Assembly (NCBI RefSeq): GCF_965662675.1
Contig: NZ_CBFIIK010000001.1
Span: 67,856-131,855, forward strand
Direction: 5' to 3'
Source of the DNA: Roseicyclus sp965662675
GTDB lineage: Bacteria > Pseudomonadota > Alphaproteobacteria > Rhodobacterales > Rhodobacteraceae
Length of the DNA: 64,000 nt
The notes beneath the pieces are model-generated. The model saw nothing but the letters and a program-made list of their open reading frames with translations. It was not told where the DNA came from and did no database searches. A program made the translations under genes and the position numbers. Positions 42,896 through 50,939 of the stretch are shown one piece after another (position 1 is the stretch's first letter; each line of letters opens with the position of its first letter).

Positions 42896-43731
42896 CCGGG
42901 CAGCGCGAGCCGCTTGATGCAAGACACCGCGCCGAATTCGCGGGCGGCGATTCGTGTCATTGCCTCGTCCAGCGGTTCATAGGCCACGGCCATGTGATGG
43001 GCATTGGCGTGTAGAAGCATATGATCATTGGCCATCATCCCCACATGTCCGCGCCAGAACACCAGATCGCCACGATGGAGCGCCGCACCCTCGGGGAGTG
43101 TTTCACCCAAGCCCGCCTCTTGCTGGTCGCTGTCGCGCGGGCAGGGGATGCCACAGGCCAGAAGTGCTGCTTGCACCAAGCCTGAACAATCGATGCCCCA
43201 ACGGCTGGTGCCACCCCACAGATAGGGCGTGCCGAGAAACAGATCGGCGATCCCCACCGGGTCGGCGAACCGCGCTTGGATCGGGGTCAGATGCTGGACC
43301 GGGATATGGTGGCCGGTCTGGATGCGCATGAACCCGTCACGCTCGCCTGCCACCTTGACCTGACTGCCGAAGAAAAGGGCGACATCGGGCGGGGATTTGA
43401 AATCGGGTTTGGGATAAAGATGTGTGGCGGGGGTGGTGACCCAATGCGTCGCCTCCTCCGCGCCGGTCAGCGCACCCGACAGGATGTAGCCCACATAATT
43501 GTCACGCTCGGCCATGCCGAAGGCGAACCCATCGGCGGTTTCCAGTGCCAGAAAACGCTCGCCGAACAAAAGCTGGCTGATGCGGTTGCCGCGCGGGGCG
43601 TCGGTGATGTTGACCATCGGCTGTTGGACCATCATCCAGCGGCCTTTGACGAAGCGTTCGGCGTCGAGCCGTCCCTCGAGCGAGACATGCGCCACCCGTC
43701 CATTGCTGGGCGTTGTTCTTGGGTCGGTCAT
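42892..43731 (-). CDS. NlpC/P60 (C40) cysteine peptidase
   Basis: 279 residues. An N-terminal SH3-like part (residues 1-140) is followed by an NlpC/P60 domain with the catalytic Cys in GIDCSGLVQAALLACGIP and His in FWRGHVGMMANDHMLLHANA. These enzymes cut gamma-D-glutamyl-diaminopimelate bonds in peptidoglycan fragments. No signal peptide is visible, so a recycling role in the cytosol is possible. Its start overlaps the stop of the M17 peptidase gene by four bases, so the two are coupled. Confidence 0.9.
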   Translation of the reverse strand: MTDPRTTPSNGRVAHVSLEGRLDAERFVKGRWMMVQQPMVNITDAPRGNRISQLLFGERFLALETADGFAFGMAERDNYVGYILSGALTGAEEATHWVTTPATHLYPKPDFKSPPDVALFFGSQVKVAGERDGFMRIQTGHHIPVQHLTPIQARFADPVGIADLFLGTPYLWGGTSRWGIDCSGLVQAALLACGIPCPRDSDQQEAGLGETLPEGAALHRGDLVFWRGHVGMMANDHMLLHANAHHMAVAYEPLDEAMTRIAAREFGAVSCIKRLALPG

Positions 43732-45113
43732 CCGTTGTGTCCGTTGTCGCCGAGCATGTGAAAGATCGCCCGCGCCCCTTGGCCCAACCCCCCTTTGGGG
43801 CGACCCGGCGCGTTCGCTTGGCTCCAGGCATAGATGTCGAAATGGGCGTAGCGCGGCACATCGGGCACGAAGCGGCGCAAAAACAATGCGGCGGTGATCG
43901 CCCCGGCCATGCCGCCCGATGGCGCATTGTCCAGATCGGCGATGCCGGGTTCGATCAGCGCCTCATAGGCGGGGTGGAAGGGCAGCCGCCAGACCGGATC
44001 AGCCACAATACCCGCCGCGCGCGACAGATCGGCGGCCAAACCATCATCATCGGTAAAGAAGGGCGCGATATCCGGACCGACCGCGACCCGCGCCGCCCCC
44101 GTCAGCGTCGCCATGGAGATGGTCAGATCGGCGGGGTCTTCATTGGCCAGCGCCAGCGCATCGGCCAAGACCAGCCGCCCCTCGGCATCGGTGTTGTTGA
44201 TCTCGACCGTCTTGCCGTTGCGTGCGGTAAAGATGTCACCGGGCCGAAAGGCAGCGCTTGATACGGCATTCTCCACGGCGGGGATCAGCACCCGCAACGT
44301 GATATCCAACCCTTCGGACATGATCATCCGCGCAAGGCCCAGCACCGTGGCCGCGCCCCCCATATCCTTTTTCATCAGCCCCATCGACGCGCCGGGCTTG
44401 AGGTTCAGCCCGCCCGTGTCGAAACAGACCCCTTTGCCGACAAGGGTAACCCGTTGCTTGCCCTTGCCCCAGCGCATTTCGATCAGCCGCGGCGCGCGGG
44501 CCGCGGCCCGGCCCACCGTGTGGATCAGGGGGAAATTCGCGGCAAGCAGATCATCGCCCGTGGTCACCGCGATCTCGGCCCCGAAGCTGCCCGCCAGATC
44601 GCGCGCCGCCGCCTCCAGCCCATCGGGCCCCATATCTTCGGCGGGTGTATTGATCAGGTCGCGGGTCAGCGCCTCGGCCGTGGCGATGCGTTCAAGCTGG
44701 GTGGCATTCACCCCATCGGGGGCAATCAAGCGCGCCTTGGGGTGGTTCTGGTCGCGGTAGCGATCGAAGCGGTAGCATGCGAAAAGATATCCAAGCGCCA
44801 ATTCTGCGCCATCCGCCCCTTTGAGTGGGTTCGACAACAGATAAGTGGCCTGTGGCAGCCCGGCGATGGCATGGCCAAGCGCAAAGCGCCCACGCCCGCG
44901 CTCTTGCGTGGTGCCTGTGCCAAGCAAGACCATGACGGGTCGCCCATCCGCGCCGGGTAGGGCGCAGGTTTGGCCCAATCCGCCCTTGAATCCATGATGC
45001 GCGACCCATGCGCTTTGTTCTTGCGAAAGCGCATCGAGCGCTGCGTCGCTGGCGACAAGCCGAATGGGAATTGCCGTGGGATCGGGCGCGGCGAAGCACA
45101 GGTCTTTTTGCAT
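43728..45113 (-). CDS. Leucyl aminopeptidase family (M17) metallopeptidase
   Basis: 461 residues from the ATG at 45113. The catalytic domain has VGKGVCFDTGGLNLKPG and NNTDAEGRLVLADAL, the two-zinc site of cytosolic aminopeptidases. The N-terminal region is divergent, as in the alphaproteobacterial branch often paired with a NlpC/P60 peptidase. It trims N-terminal residues from peptides. Coupled with the NlpC/P60 gene, it could degrade muropeptide-derived peptides, which is an inference. Confidence 0.92.
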   Translation of the reverse strand: MQKDLCFAAPDPTAIPIRLVASDAALDALSQEQSAWVAHHGFKGGLGQTCALPGADGRPVMVLLGTGTTQERGRGRFALGHAIAGLPQATYLLSNPLKGADGAELALGYLFACYRFDRYRDQNHPKARLIAPDGVNATQLERIATAEALTRDLINTPAEDMGPDGLEAAARDLAGSFGAEIAVTTGDDLLAANFPLIHTVGRAAARAPRLIEMRWGKGKQRVTLVGKGVCFDTGGLNLKPGASMGLMKKDMGGAATVLGLARMIMSEGLDITLRVLIPAVENAVSSAAFRPGDIFTARNGKTVEINNTDAEGRLVLADALALANEDPADLTISMATLTGAARVAVGPDIAPFFTDDDGLAADLSRAAGIVADPVWRLPFHPAYEALIEPGIADLDNAPSGGMAGAITAALFLRRFVPDVPRYAHFDIYAWSQANAPGRPKGGLGQGARAIFHMLGDNGHNG

Positions 45114-45185
45114 GACACTCGGGCGATTGAGGGCGATTTTCGTATGACGCCACACTAGCGTCATGCCGGGTCGCCGCAAGGCCCC

Positions 45186-45569
45186 TCACCCGGAAAGATC
45201 CTCCAGATCCCAGATCGCGTCGATCGAGCGGTTCCCCACGCGCTCGAGCCGGGCCAATGTCGCGGCCAGCGCGATGGGATCGCCGTGATCGAGGCAATCC
45301 AGCACATGCCGCCCCGCTTGTGCCAGCGTCGCCATGCCGATCAACCTCGCGTCGCCGACAAGGGAGGCCAAAACCTTTTCGAGCGCTTCGCGATCCGCCC
45401 GCAGCTTGACGCATCCGATCTCGGTCAGGCTTTTGGCGATCCGTTCCAGCGCATAGGCAACCTCGGCCTCGGCGCGATGTTCGCCAAGGTGATCGCATAG
45501 CAATTCAAGTTGGCTGGGGTTGAAGCGCGCAGGCTCCCCCAGCGGTAGGTCTGTTACACCCGCCCTCAT
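45186..45569 (-). CDS. Small cytosolic protein of unknown function
   Basis: 127 residues from the ATG at 45569; not recognised. The sequence is mainly helical by eye, with many Leu, Ala and charged residues (LERIAKSLTEIGCVKLRADR) and no signal or membrane segment. Codon use is like that of its neighbours. It reads in the same direction as the M17 gene, 72 bases apart, and is divergent from carbonic anhydrase. A four-helix, Hpt-like or CheZ-like fold cannot be excluded, but no motif supports it. Confidence 0.6.
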   Translation of the reverse strand: MRAGVTDLPLGEPARFNPSQLELLCDHLGEHRAEAEVAYALERIAKSLTEIGCVKLRADREALEKVLASLVGDARLIGMATLAQAGRHVLDCLDHGDPIALAATLARLERVGNRSIDAIWDLEDLSG

Positions 45570-45719
45570 ACAAACGCTCCACACTCCGCCCCCACCATGG
45601 GCAGGCGCGAAAATGCGGTTCGGTTCTGAACAAAGCCTTATTGCCGTGTGAAAAATCGCCTCCAATTTGCGTGGCATTGGGCTAATGAAGTGTCGGACAC
45701 CCACGAGGAACGACGGCAA

Positions 45720-46370
45720 ATGCATCGTGTCAAATCCCTACCCGACTATCTGCTTGAGCGTTACAAGCGCTGGAAAACCCACGAATTCCCAAGCAATCGT
45801 GACCTGTTTCGCAAACTCGCGATCGAAGGTCAGAGCCCGCAGGCGATGGTCATCGCCTGTTGCGACAGCCGCGTTGCGGTTGGGCCGGTCTTTGGCCAAC
45901 AGGTCGGCGAATTATTCGTCCATCGCAACATCGCCAATCTGGTGCCACCCTATGCGCCCGATGGGCATCACCAAGGCACGGCGGCGGCGGTGGAATTCGC
46001 GGTCAGGTTCCTCAAGGTGCGTCACATCATCGTCAAAGGTCATTCGCAATGCGGTGGCGTGCGCGGCTGTCTGCAAATGTGCGCGGGCGAGGCCGTCGAG
46101 TTGGACCAGATCGACAGTTTCGTTGGTCGCTGGCTCGATATTCTGCGCCCCGGCGTGGCCCGGATCGCGGATATCACCGACGCCTCTCATCGCCAGACCG
46201 CGCTAGAGAAAGAGGGGATCTTGATCAGCCTCGAAAACCTGATGAGCTATCCCTTCGTCGCCTCGGCGGTCGATGCGGGCCATCTGACCCTGCACGGGCT
46301 TTGGACCGATCTGGCCGAGATGGATCTTGAAACATTCGATGGTGAAGTCCGCCATTTCGTGCGCGGCTGA
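45720..46370 (+). CDS. Beta-class carbonic anhydrase
   Basis: 216 residues from the ATG at 45720, with GAGGAA about nine bases ahead. Reversibly hydrates CO2 to bicarbonate. The zinc site is VIACCDSRVAV (Cys, Asp-Arg dyad) and VKGHSQCGGVRGCL (His, Cys). Length is normal. It precedes sbtA by 64 bases on the same strand, then sbtB, making a bicarbonate module. Cytosolic location is likely as no signal peptide is present. Confidence 0.92.
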   Translation: MHRVKSLPDYLLERYKRWKTHEFPSNRDLFRKLAIEGQSPQAMVIACCDSRVAVGPVFGQQVGELFVHRNIANLVPPYAPDGHHQGTAAAVEFAVRFLKVRHIIVKGHSQCGGVRGCLQMCAGEAVELDQIDSFVGRWLDILRPGVARIADITDASHRQTALEKEGILISLENLMSYPFVASAVDAGHLTLHGLWTDLAEMDLETFDGEVRHFVRG

Positions 46371-46434
46371 GCTTTACCGGCGGTTGCGTGACCGTTAAGG
46401 AAAACGCGACGAAACAACCGACAGGAGTGAGTGG

Positions 46435-47415
46435 ATGGATGGGATATTGGCGCTTGCGGCGGATAACCTGCTGTCACCGATCATCCTGTTCTTCGCGCTT
46501 GGGCTATTGGCCGCTTTCGCAAAATCCGACCTGTCCATCCCCGAGGCCATCGCCAAGGGGATGTCGATCTACCTGCTTTTTGCCATCGGTTTCAAAGGCG
46601 GGTCCAGCGTGGCCGATCACGGGATCGATGCAACGCTTTTGATGTCGCTGTTGGTTGGCGTGATCCTTTCCTTCGCGCTTCCGTTGATCGCCTTTGCGCT
46701 GTTGCGGGTGATGTCGCGGCTCGATGTCACCGATGCGGCAGCGGTTGCGGCGCATTACGGCTCGATCTCCATCGTGACCTTCGTGGCCGCGACCTCGGTT
46801 ATCTCCTCGGCCGGTCTGACCTCGGAAGGCTACATGGTCGCGGTGGCCGCCGCGATGGAGGCCCCCGCGATCTTGTCGGCGCTATGGATCATCGCGCGCT
46901 ACGGCAAGGCCAATGGCGAGATGGAAGATGGGCTGATGCGGGAAATCCTGCTGAACGGTTCCATCGTGCTTTTGGTGGGTTCGTTCCTGATCGGCTGGAT
47001 CACCGGCGACGAGGGGATGGATCGGATCGCGCCCTTCATCGTCGCGCCGTTTCAAGGGGTGTTGTGCCTGTTCTTGCTCGATATGGGCTTGGTGGCGGGG
47101 CGTGGCCTGCGCGAGGCGCGCGCGGTGTTGACGCGCGGCTTGTTTCTGTTCGGTGTGATCATGCCGCCGATTGGCGCGGTTCTGGGTCTTGGCGCCGGGC
47201 TATTGCTGGGGCTTTCGACCGGCGGTGTCGTCCTGTTCATGACGCTTTGCGCCTCGGCTTCCTATATCGCGGTGCCCGCTGCCATGCGGGTGGCGCTGCC
47301 CGAGGCCAATCCATCCGTCTATCTCACGCTGTCGCTTGGCGTGACCTTTCCCTTCAATCTTACGCTGGGTATCCCGCTTTATCTCGCGGTTGCCAGCGCC
47401 GTCACCGGAGGCTGA
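46435..47415 (+). CDS. sbtA: Sodium-dependent bicarbonate transporter SbtA
   Basis: 326 residues with about ten membrane segments, PF05982-type. The motifs IGFKGGSSVADHG and HYGSISIVTFVAA are characteristic of SbtA, the high-affinity Na+/bicarbonate symporter first known from cyanobacteria. The cytoplasmic loop between the halves is short (around residues 160-175) compared with cyanobacterial SbtA, a common feature in proteobacteria. AGGAG is seven bases ahead of the start. Downstream at six bases is the PII-like regulator gene. Confidence 0.9.
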   Translation: MDGILALAADNLLSPIILFFALGLLAAFAKSDLSIPEAIAKGMSIYLLFAIGFKGGSSVADHGIDATLLMSLLVGVILSFALPLIAFALLRVMSRLDVTDAAAVAAHYGSISIVTFVAATSVISSAGLTSEGYMVAVAAAMEAPAILSALWIIARYGKANGEMEDGLMREILLNGSIVLLVGSFLIGWITGDEGMDRIAPFIVAPFQGVLCLFLLDMGLVAGRGLREARAVLTRGLFLFGVIMPPIGAVLGLGAGLLLGLSTGGVVLFMTLCASASYIAVPAAMRVALPEANPSVYLTLSLGVTFPFNLTLGIPLYLAVASAVTGG

Positions 47416-47420
47416 CGCAG

Positions 47421-47732
47421 ATGCAGACCCACAAGGCCAAACGGGTTGAAATCACCATCGAATCGGTGATGGAGACGCGCCTGACCAATGCCTTGATCAA
47501 GGCGGGCGTCACGGGGTTCACGGTGCTGCCCGTACTGGGCGGTTCGGGAAAATCCGGCCAATGGAGCCGCGAGGGGCAGGTCAGCCGCGCGGGCGGCATG
47601 GTCAGCGTGGTCTGCATCATCCGCCCCGAGCGGTTGGATGCGCTGCTCGACGCGGCCTTTGCCGTGGTCGAGCGCCATATCGGCGTGGTCAGCGTGACGG
47701 ATTGCGAGGTTCTCAGGGCCGAGCGGTTCTGA
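47421..47732 (+). CDS. sbtB: PII-like regulator of the bicarbonate transporter, SbtB-type
   Basis: 103 residues of ferredoxin-like PII fold. The N-terminal RVEITIESVMETRLTNALI and the following GVTGFTVLPVLGGSGKSG match SbtB-type proteins, whose flexible T-loop follows the glycine-rich stretch. Cyanobacterial SbtB binds adenyl nucleotides and the carbon signal cAMP and blocks SbtA. The C-terminal cysteine pair found in some cyanobacterial proteins is absent. Its position just after sbtA supports the role; the ligand is inferred. Confidence 0.85.
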   Translation: MQTHKAKRVEITIESVMETRLTNALIKAGVTGFTVLPVLGGSGKSGQWSREGQVSRAGGMVSVVCIIRPERLDALLDAAFAVVERHIGVVSVTDCEVLRAERF

Positions 47733-47741
47733 GCGGCGCTT

Positions 47742-47761
47742 GGCCTTGCTTCGGCAAGGCC
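47742..47761 (+). terminator. Hairpin with UUCG loop after sbtB
   Basis: A perfect 8-bp stem (GGCCTTGC/GCAAGGCC) closes a TTCG tetraloop, beginning nine bases after the sbtB stop. No T run follows, so it may be a transcript-stabilising hairpin or a weak terminator. Confidence 0.5.
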
Positions 47762-47809
47762 GGCCTTGGGCTGATGACGTTCCTGCCCTGATCGCACCCT
47801 GTTGCGCGG

Positions 47810-49417
47810 TCAGGGTTGCCAGGTCAAGGCTTGCCCCTCGGGCCATGAAAAAGAAAGTTCCATTTCGACCAGTGCCGTTTCACCCGGCCCCACCGAAACT
47901 TCCCATGCATGCACCCCGCGCAGGTCGTCGATCTCGCGCATCGTAGGCGGCGGAGACACTCTCACCTCTAGTGACAGATCCTCTTGTTCCGCAAAGGGGG
48001 TGGCATAGAGCAGGTGCAGCTGCGCGGCCTGCGCCCCGGTATTCTCGACCCCAAAGGCGATGCGGCGCTCTTGCGTCTCGGCGGTCGCAAAGATCCCGCG
48101 ATCCCCTTCGGCCAGCGACCGGTCGATCCAGATCAGGCGCAGATGGTCGAGCGGGCCAAATCCCAGCTCTGCCTCGGCTCCCATCGGGATCAGCGGCAGA
48201 AAATCCTCGCCGATGAGCGCGCCATCGCGGAAATACCGGGCAGGGCCGGGCAAGATCGGTGCGCCGCTGTCATTGCGCAGCGCGGCGAGCAGATAGGCGG
48301 TCTGATCAAGTCGTGGCACGGCACGGATCTCGGTCGTGGCTTGCATCGTCAGAGGGTCAAGCGGCAAGATTGCCTGCCCTGTCGCATCCAATGTCACGGG
48401 GCTGCCATAGACATGGGTCACGGCCAAGCCCGTGATCGCTTGTGTGGCGAGGTTGTCCGCCGCCGACTCCATCATCGGCGCTGCCCCAAGCCGCGAAAGG
48501 GCGAATGGCTGTGGCGGCGCGGTATCGATGATCCGTGCGGGGGTGGGCCAGAGCGCGCTTGGTGCGCGCGGTCGGTCGGGCTGCCCGGTGGAAAAGCGCA
48601 TCGCGACCTCGCGCCATTGGCTTGGCCCCTGCACCGCGACTGATACGAAAGGTGCGATCTCCAAACCGCCGGTAAGGCTGTCCAGATGCAAGGCATAGCT
48701 GGGTGCCCAGCTTGCCGCTTGGGTGAAGTAATCAAGCCCGATCCGCCCCTCGGTCGCGTTTGCTCCACTGAGCGGAAAGGCGATGACATCAACGGTCGTG
48801 CCAAAGGGTTTGAGCCGATCCAGCGCGTCATTCGCCGCGGCCAATGCGACCTCGCGGGTTGTGACCACCCCGGCAGGCATCCGCCGTGCGATGCGCGCCT
48901 CGTGCAATGCGGCCTCAAGTCGTGCGGTCTCGGCCCCGAGTGTCGCCAAGAGCCGCGGCAGATCGTCGGATACGGCATCGGCCATGCCATCGCCCGCCAA
49001 TGTGCCGAGAAAGTGGAGCTGTGCCTCGAGCACGCGGATGCCGCCATCGACCAGCGCCAAGGTATCTTGTGCCGTGGTCAAGGCATCCTCGGCCGCATCG
49101 CGCGCGGCGCGCGCCGCTGCTTGTTCCGGGTCGTCCAACACACCCTCGTCGATCGGATAGCCGGCGATCTTGCGTGGCTGACCGATGATCATGCCCTCGG
49201 GCGCGGTCAGCGTGATGCGTTCGGCCAGCGCCGCGTCTTGCATCGCGATCATGATCTGATGGCTACCGGGTTCAATGGCCAGATCGGCCCGGCGGCTGAC
49301 CTCGGCGCCCGATAGGTAGATTGTGGCCGCCGTGATATCGGCCCGCAGCAAGATATCATCGGCATGAACTGGCGCGGCACTGATCATGGCCAGCGCGAAT
49401 GACAGGGCGATACGCAT
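47810..49417 (-). CDS. Secreted DUF4139/DUF4140 (MuiA-like) protein
   Basis: 535 residues from the ATG at 49417, followed by a signal peptide (MRIALSFALAMISAAPVHA). The N-terminal DUF4140 region (ATIYLSGAEVSRRADLAIEPG) is followed by a helical stretch of Ala/Asp-rich repeats (residues 85-150) and a long beta-rich DUF4139 domain with FGPLDHLRLIWIDR and VEMELSFSWPEG at the end. Relatives are called mucoidy-inhibitor MuiA in Chlamydia-related work; the function is unknown. Periplasmic location is inferred. Confidence 0.8.
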   Translation of the reverse strand: MRIALSFALAMISAAPVHADDILLRADITAATIYLSGAEVSRRADLAIEPGSHQIMIAMQDAALAERITLTAPEGMIIGQPRKIAGYPIDEGVLDDPEQAAARAARDAAEDALTTAQDTLALVDGGIRVLEAQLHFLGTLAGDGMADAVSDDLPRLLATLGAETARLEAALHEARIARRMPAGVVTTREVALAAANDALDRLKPFGTTVDVIAFPLSGANATEGRIGLDYFTQAASWAPSYALHLDSLTGGLEIAPFVSVAVQGPSQWREVAMRFSTGQPDRPRAPSALWPTPARIIDTAPPQPFALSRLGAAPMMESAADNLATQAITGLAVTHVYGSPVTLDATGQAILPLDPLTMQATTEIRAVPRLDQTAYLLAALRNDSGAPILPGPARYFRDGALIGEDFLPLIPMGAEAELGFGPLDHLRLIWIDRSLAEGDRGIFATAETQERRIAFGVENTGAQAAQLHLLYATPFAEQEDLSLEVRVSPPPTMREIDDLRGVHAWEVSVGPGETALVEMELSFSWPEGQALTWQP

Positions 49418-49548
49418 GTTCGGACGCTCCAAGATCGTGACTTTCCCTGCCCACAGACCTGCGGGTTTGAAGGGCGCAAAACAACGAAAAACGGCGCTTG
49501 CCCCGATGGCTCAGCGATGTTTTGCCAGTGGCGCGGGGTTTGCCCATG

Positions 49549-49577
49549 AAAAAAGGCCGACCCCGGCGGGATCGGCC
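49549..49577 (-). terminator. Rho-independent terminator of asd
   Basis: On the asd strand a stem of about ten pairs (GGCCGATCCC with GGGGTCGGCC, one G-T pair) closes the loop GCC and is followed by six T residues. It begins 23 bases after the asd stop. Confidence 0.85.
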
Positions 49578-49599
49578 CAATTCTGTCAGGTGTTGGGCC

Positions 49600-50622
49600 T
49601 TAACCCTTTTTCAGCACCCGGTTGCCCAGCGTCTCGGCGATCTGCACCGCGTTCAGCGCGGCACCCTTGCGCAGGTTGTCGCTGACGCACCACAGGTTCA
49701 GCCCGTTATCGAGCGTGCTGTCTTGACGGATGCGGCTGATGAAGGTGGCGTAATCGCCCACGCATTCGATGGGGGTGACATAGCCGCCATCCTCGCGCTT
49801 ATCGATCACCATGACGCCCGGCGCCTCGCGCAGGATATCGCGGGCCTCGTCCTCGTCGAGGAAATCCTCGAACTCGATATTGATCGCCTCGGAATGGCCG
49901 ACGAAGACCGGCACGCGCACGCAGGTGGCGGTGACCTTGATCTTGGGATCGAGGATCTTCTTGGTCTCGGCGACCATTTTCCACTCTTCCTTGGTCGAGC
50001 CGTCCTCCATGAACTTGTCGATATGGGGGATCACGTTGAAGGCGATCTGCTTGGTGAACTTGTTTGGCGGCTTGCTATCGGTCGGATTGTAGATGCTTTT
50101 GGTCTGGTCCCATAGCTCATCGATGCCCGCCTTGCCTGCGCCGGAAACCGATTGGTAGGTCGAGACGACGACGCGCTTGATGCGCGCGCGGTCATGCAGC
50201 GGCTTGAGCGCCACAACCATCTGCGCGGTCGAGCAGTTGGGGTTGGCGATGATATTCTTCTTGGCGTAGCCCTCGACCGCTTGCGGATTCACCTCGGGCA
50301 CGACCAGCGGCACATCGGGGTCATAGCGGTAGAGCGACGAGTTATCGATCACCACGCAGCCCGCCTTGGCCGCTTTTGGCGCATAGATCGCCGTCGCCTC
50401 GGAACCGACCGCGAAAAGCGCGATATCCCATCCGGTGAAGTCAAAGGTGTCGAGATCCTTGGTTTTCAGGGTCTTGTCGCCAAAGCTGCATTCTGTCCCC
50501 AGCGATTTTCGGCTGGCCAATGCCACGATTTCGTCGACGGGGAATTCCCGTTCGGCGAGGATGTTCAGCATTTCGCGGCCCACATTGCCCGTGGCACCGG
50601 CGACGACGACTCGGTATCCCAT
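49600..50622 (-). CDS. asd: Aspartate-semialdehyde dehydrogenase
   Basis: 340 residues from the ATG at 50622, with AAGGA about nine bases ahead. Makes aspartate semialdehyde from aspartyl phosphate for lysine, methionine and threonine synthesis. The N-terminus MGYRVVVAGATGNVGREM is the NADP site; the catalytic Cys is in ANPNCSTAQM near residue 135. An in-frame upstream extension is not supported. A terminator follows. DapD of the same branch is at 6015-6848. Confidence 0.95.
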   Translation of the reverse strand: MGYRVVVAGATGNVGREMLNILAEREFPVDEIVALASRKSLGTECSFGDKTLKTKDLDTFDFTGWDIALFAVGSEATAIYAPKAAKAGCVVIDNSSLYRYDPDVPLVVPEVNPQAVEGYAKKNIIANPNCSTAQMVVALKPLHDRARIKRVVVSTYQSVSGAGKAGIDELWDQTKSIYNPTDSKPPNKFTKQIAFNVIPHIDKFMEDGSTKEEWKMVAETKKILDPKIKVTATCVRVPVFVGHSEAINIEFEDFLDEDEARDILREAPGVMVIDKREDGGYVTPIECVGDYATFISRIRQDSTLDNGLNLWCVSDNLRKGAALNAVQIAETLGNRVLKKG

Positions 50623-50939
50623 ATCTTTGGTCCTTACCCTTGTGGATGAACGGCACATAAAGGAAGCAGTCGCCAAGGAAAAGGGCCGTGGCGCTTGACT
50701 TATGGCGCGCCAGCCCGCATGTGCCACGGATGTCGCTGCACTGCCGCGTGAGCAGTCGGACGGCGGGGGCATCCCCGTGGGCCTGACAACGACAGCAAGT
50801 TTCTCCCAGTTCCCATTCACGCAGGGTTCTGACGATCGTGGCCCGGTAACGGCCCGGTCGCACCCTCGTCCGCCATGCATGACCTGCGTGGCCCCTGATC
50901 GATGGCGACCGCATGATGCGGCGCCCGAAAGGATATGAT
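50623..50939. other. Intergenic region, 317 bases, with two divergent promoters expected
   Basis: This gap separates asd (leftward) and the DEAD-box helicase (rightward). I see no gene in it. A TTGACT at 50694-50699 could be a -35 element, but no clear -10 follows at the usual distance. A tandem pair of GGCCCGGT/GGCCCGGT units flanks AAC near 50838-50857. A long 5' leader would fit an RNA helicase, but none is proven. Confidence 0.4.

Noticed and set aside
50838..50857. Tandem GGCCCGGT units
   Set aside because: Only two short GC-rich copies; expected by chance at this base composition.
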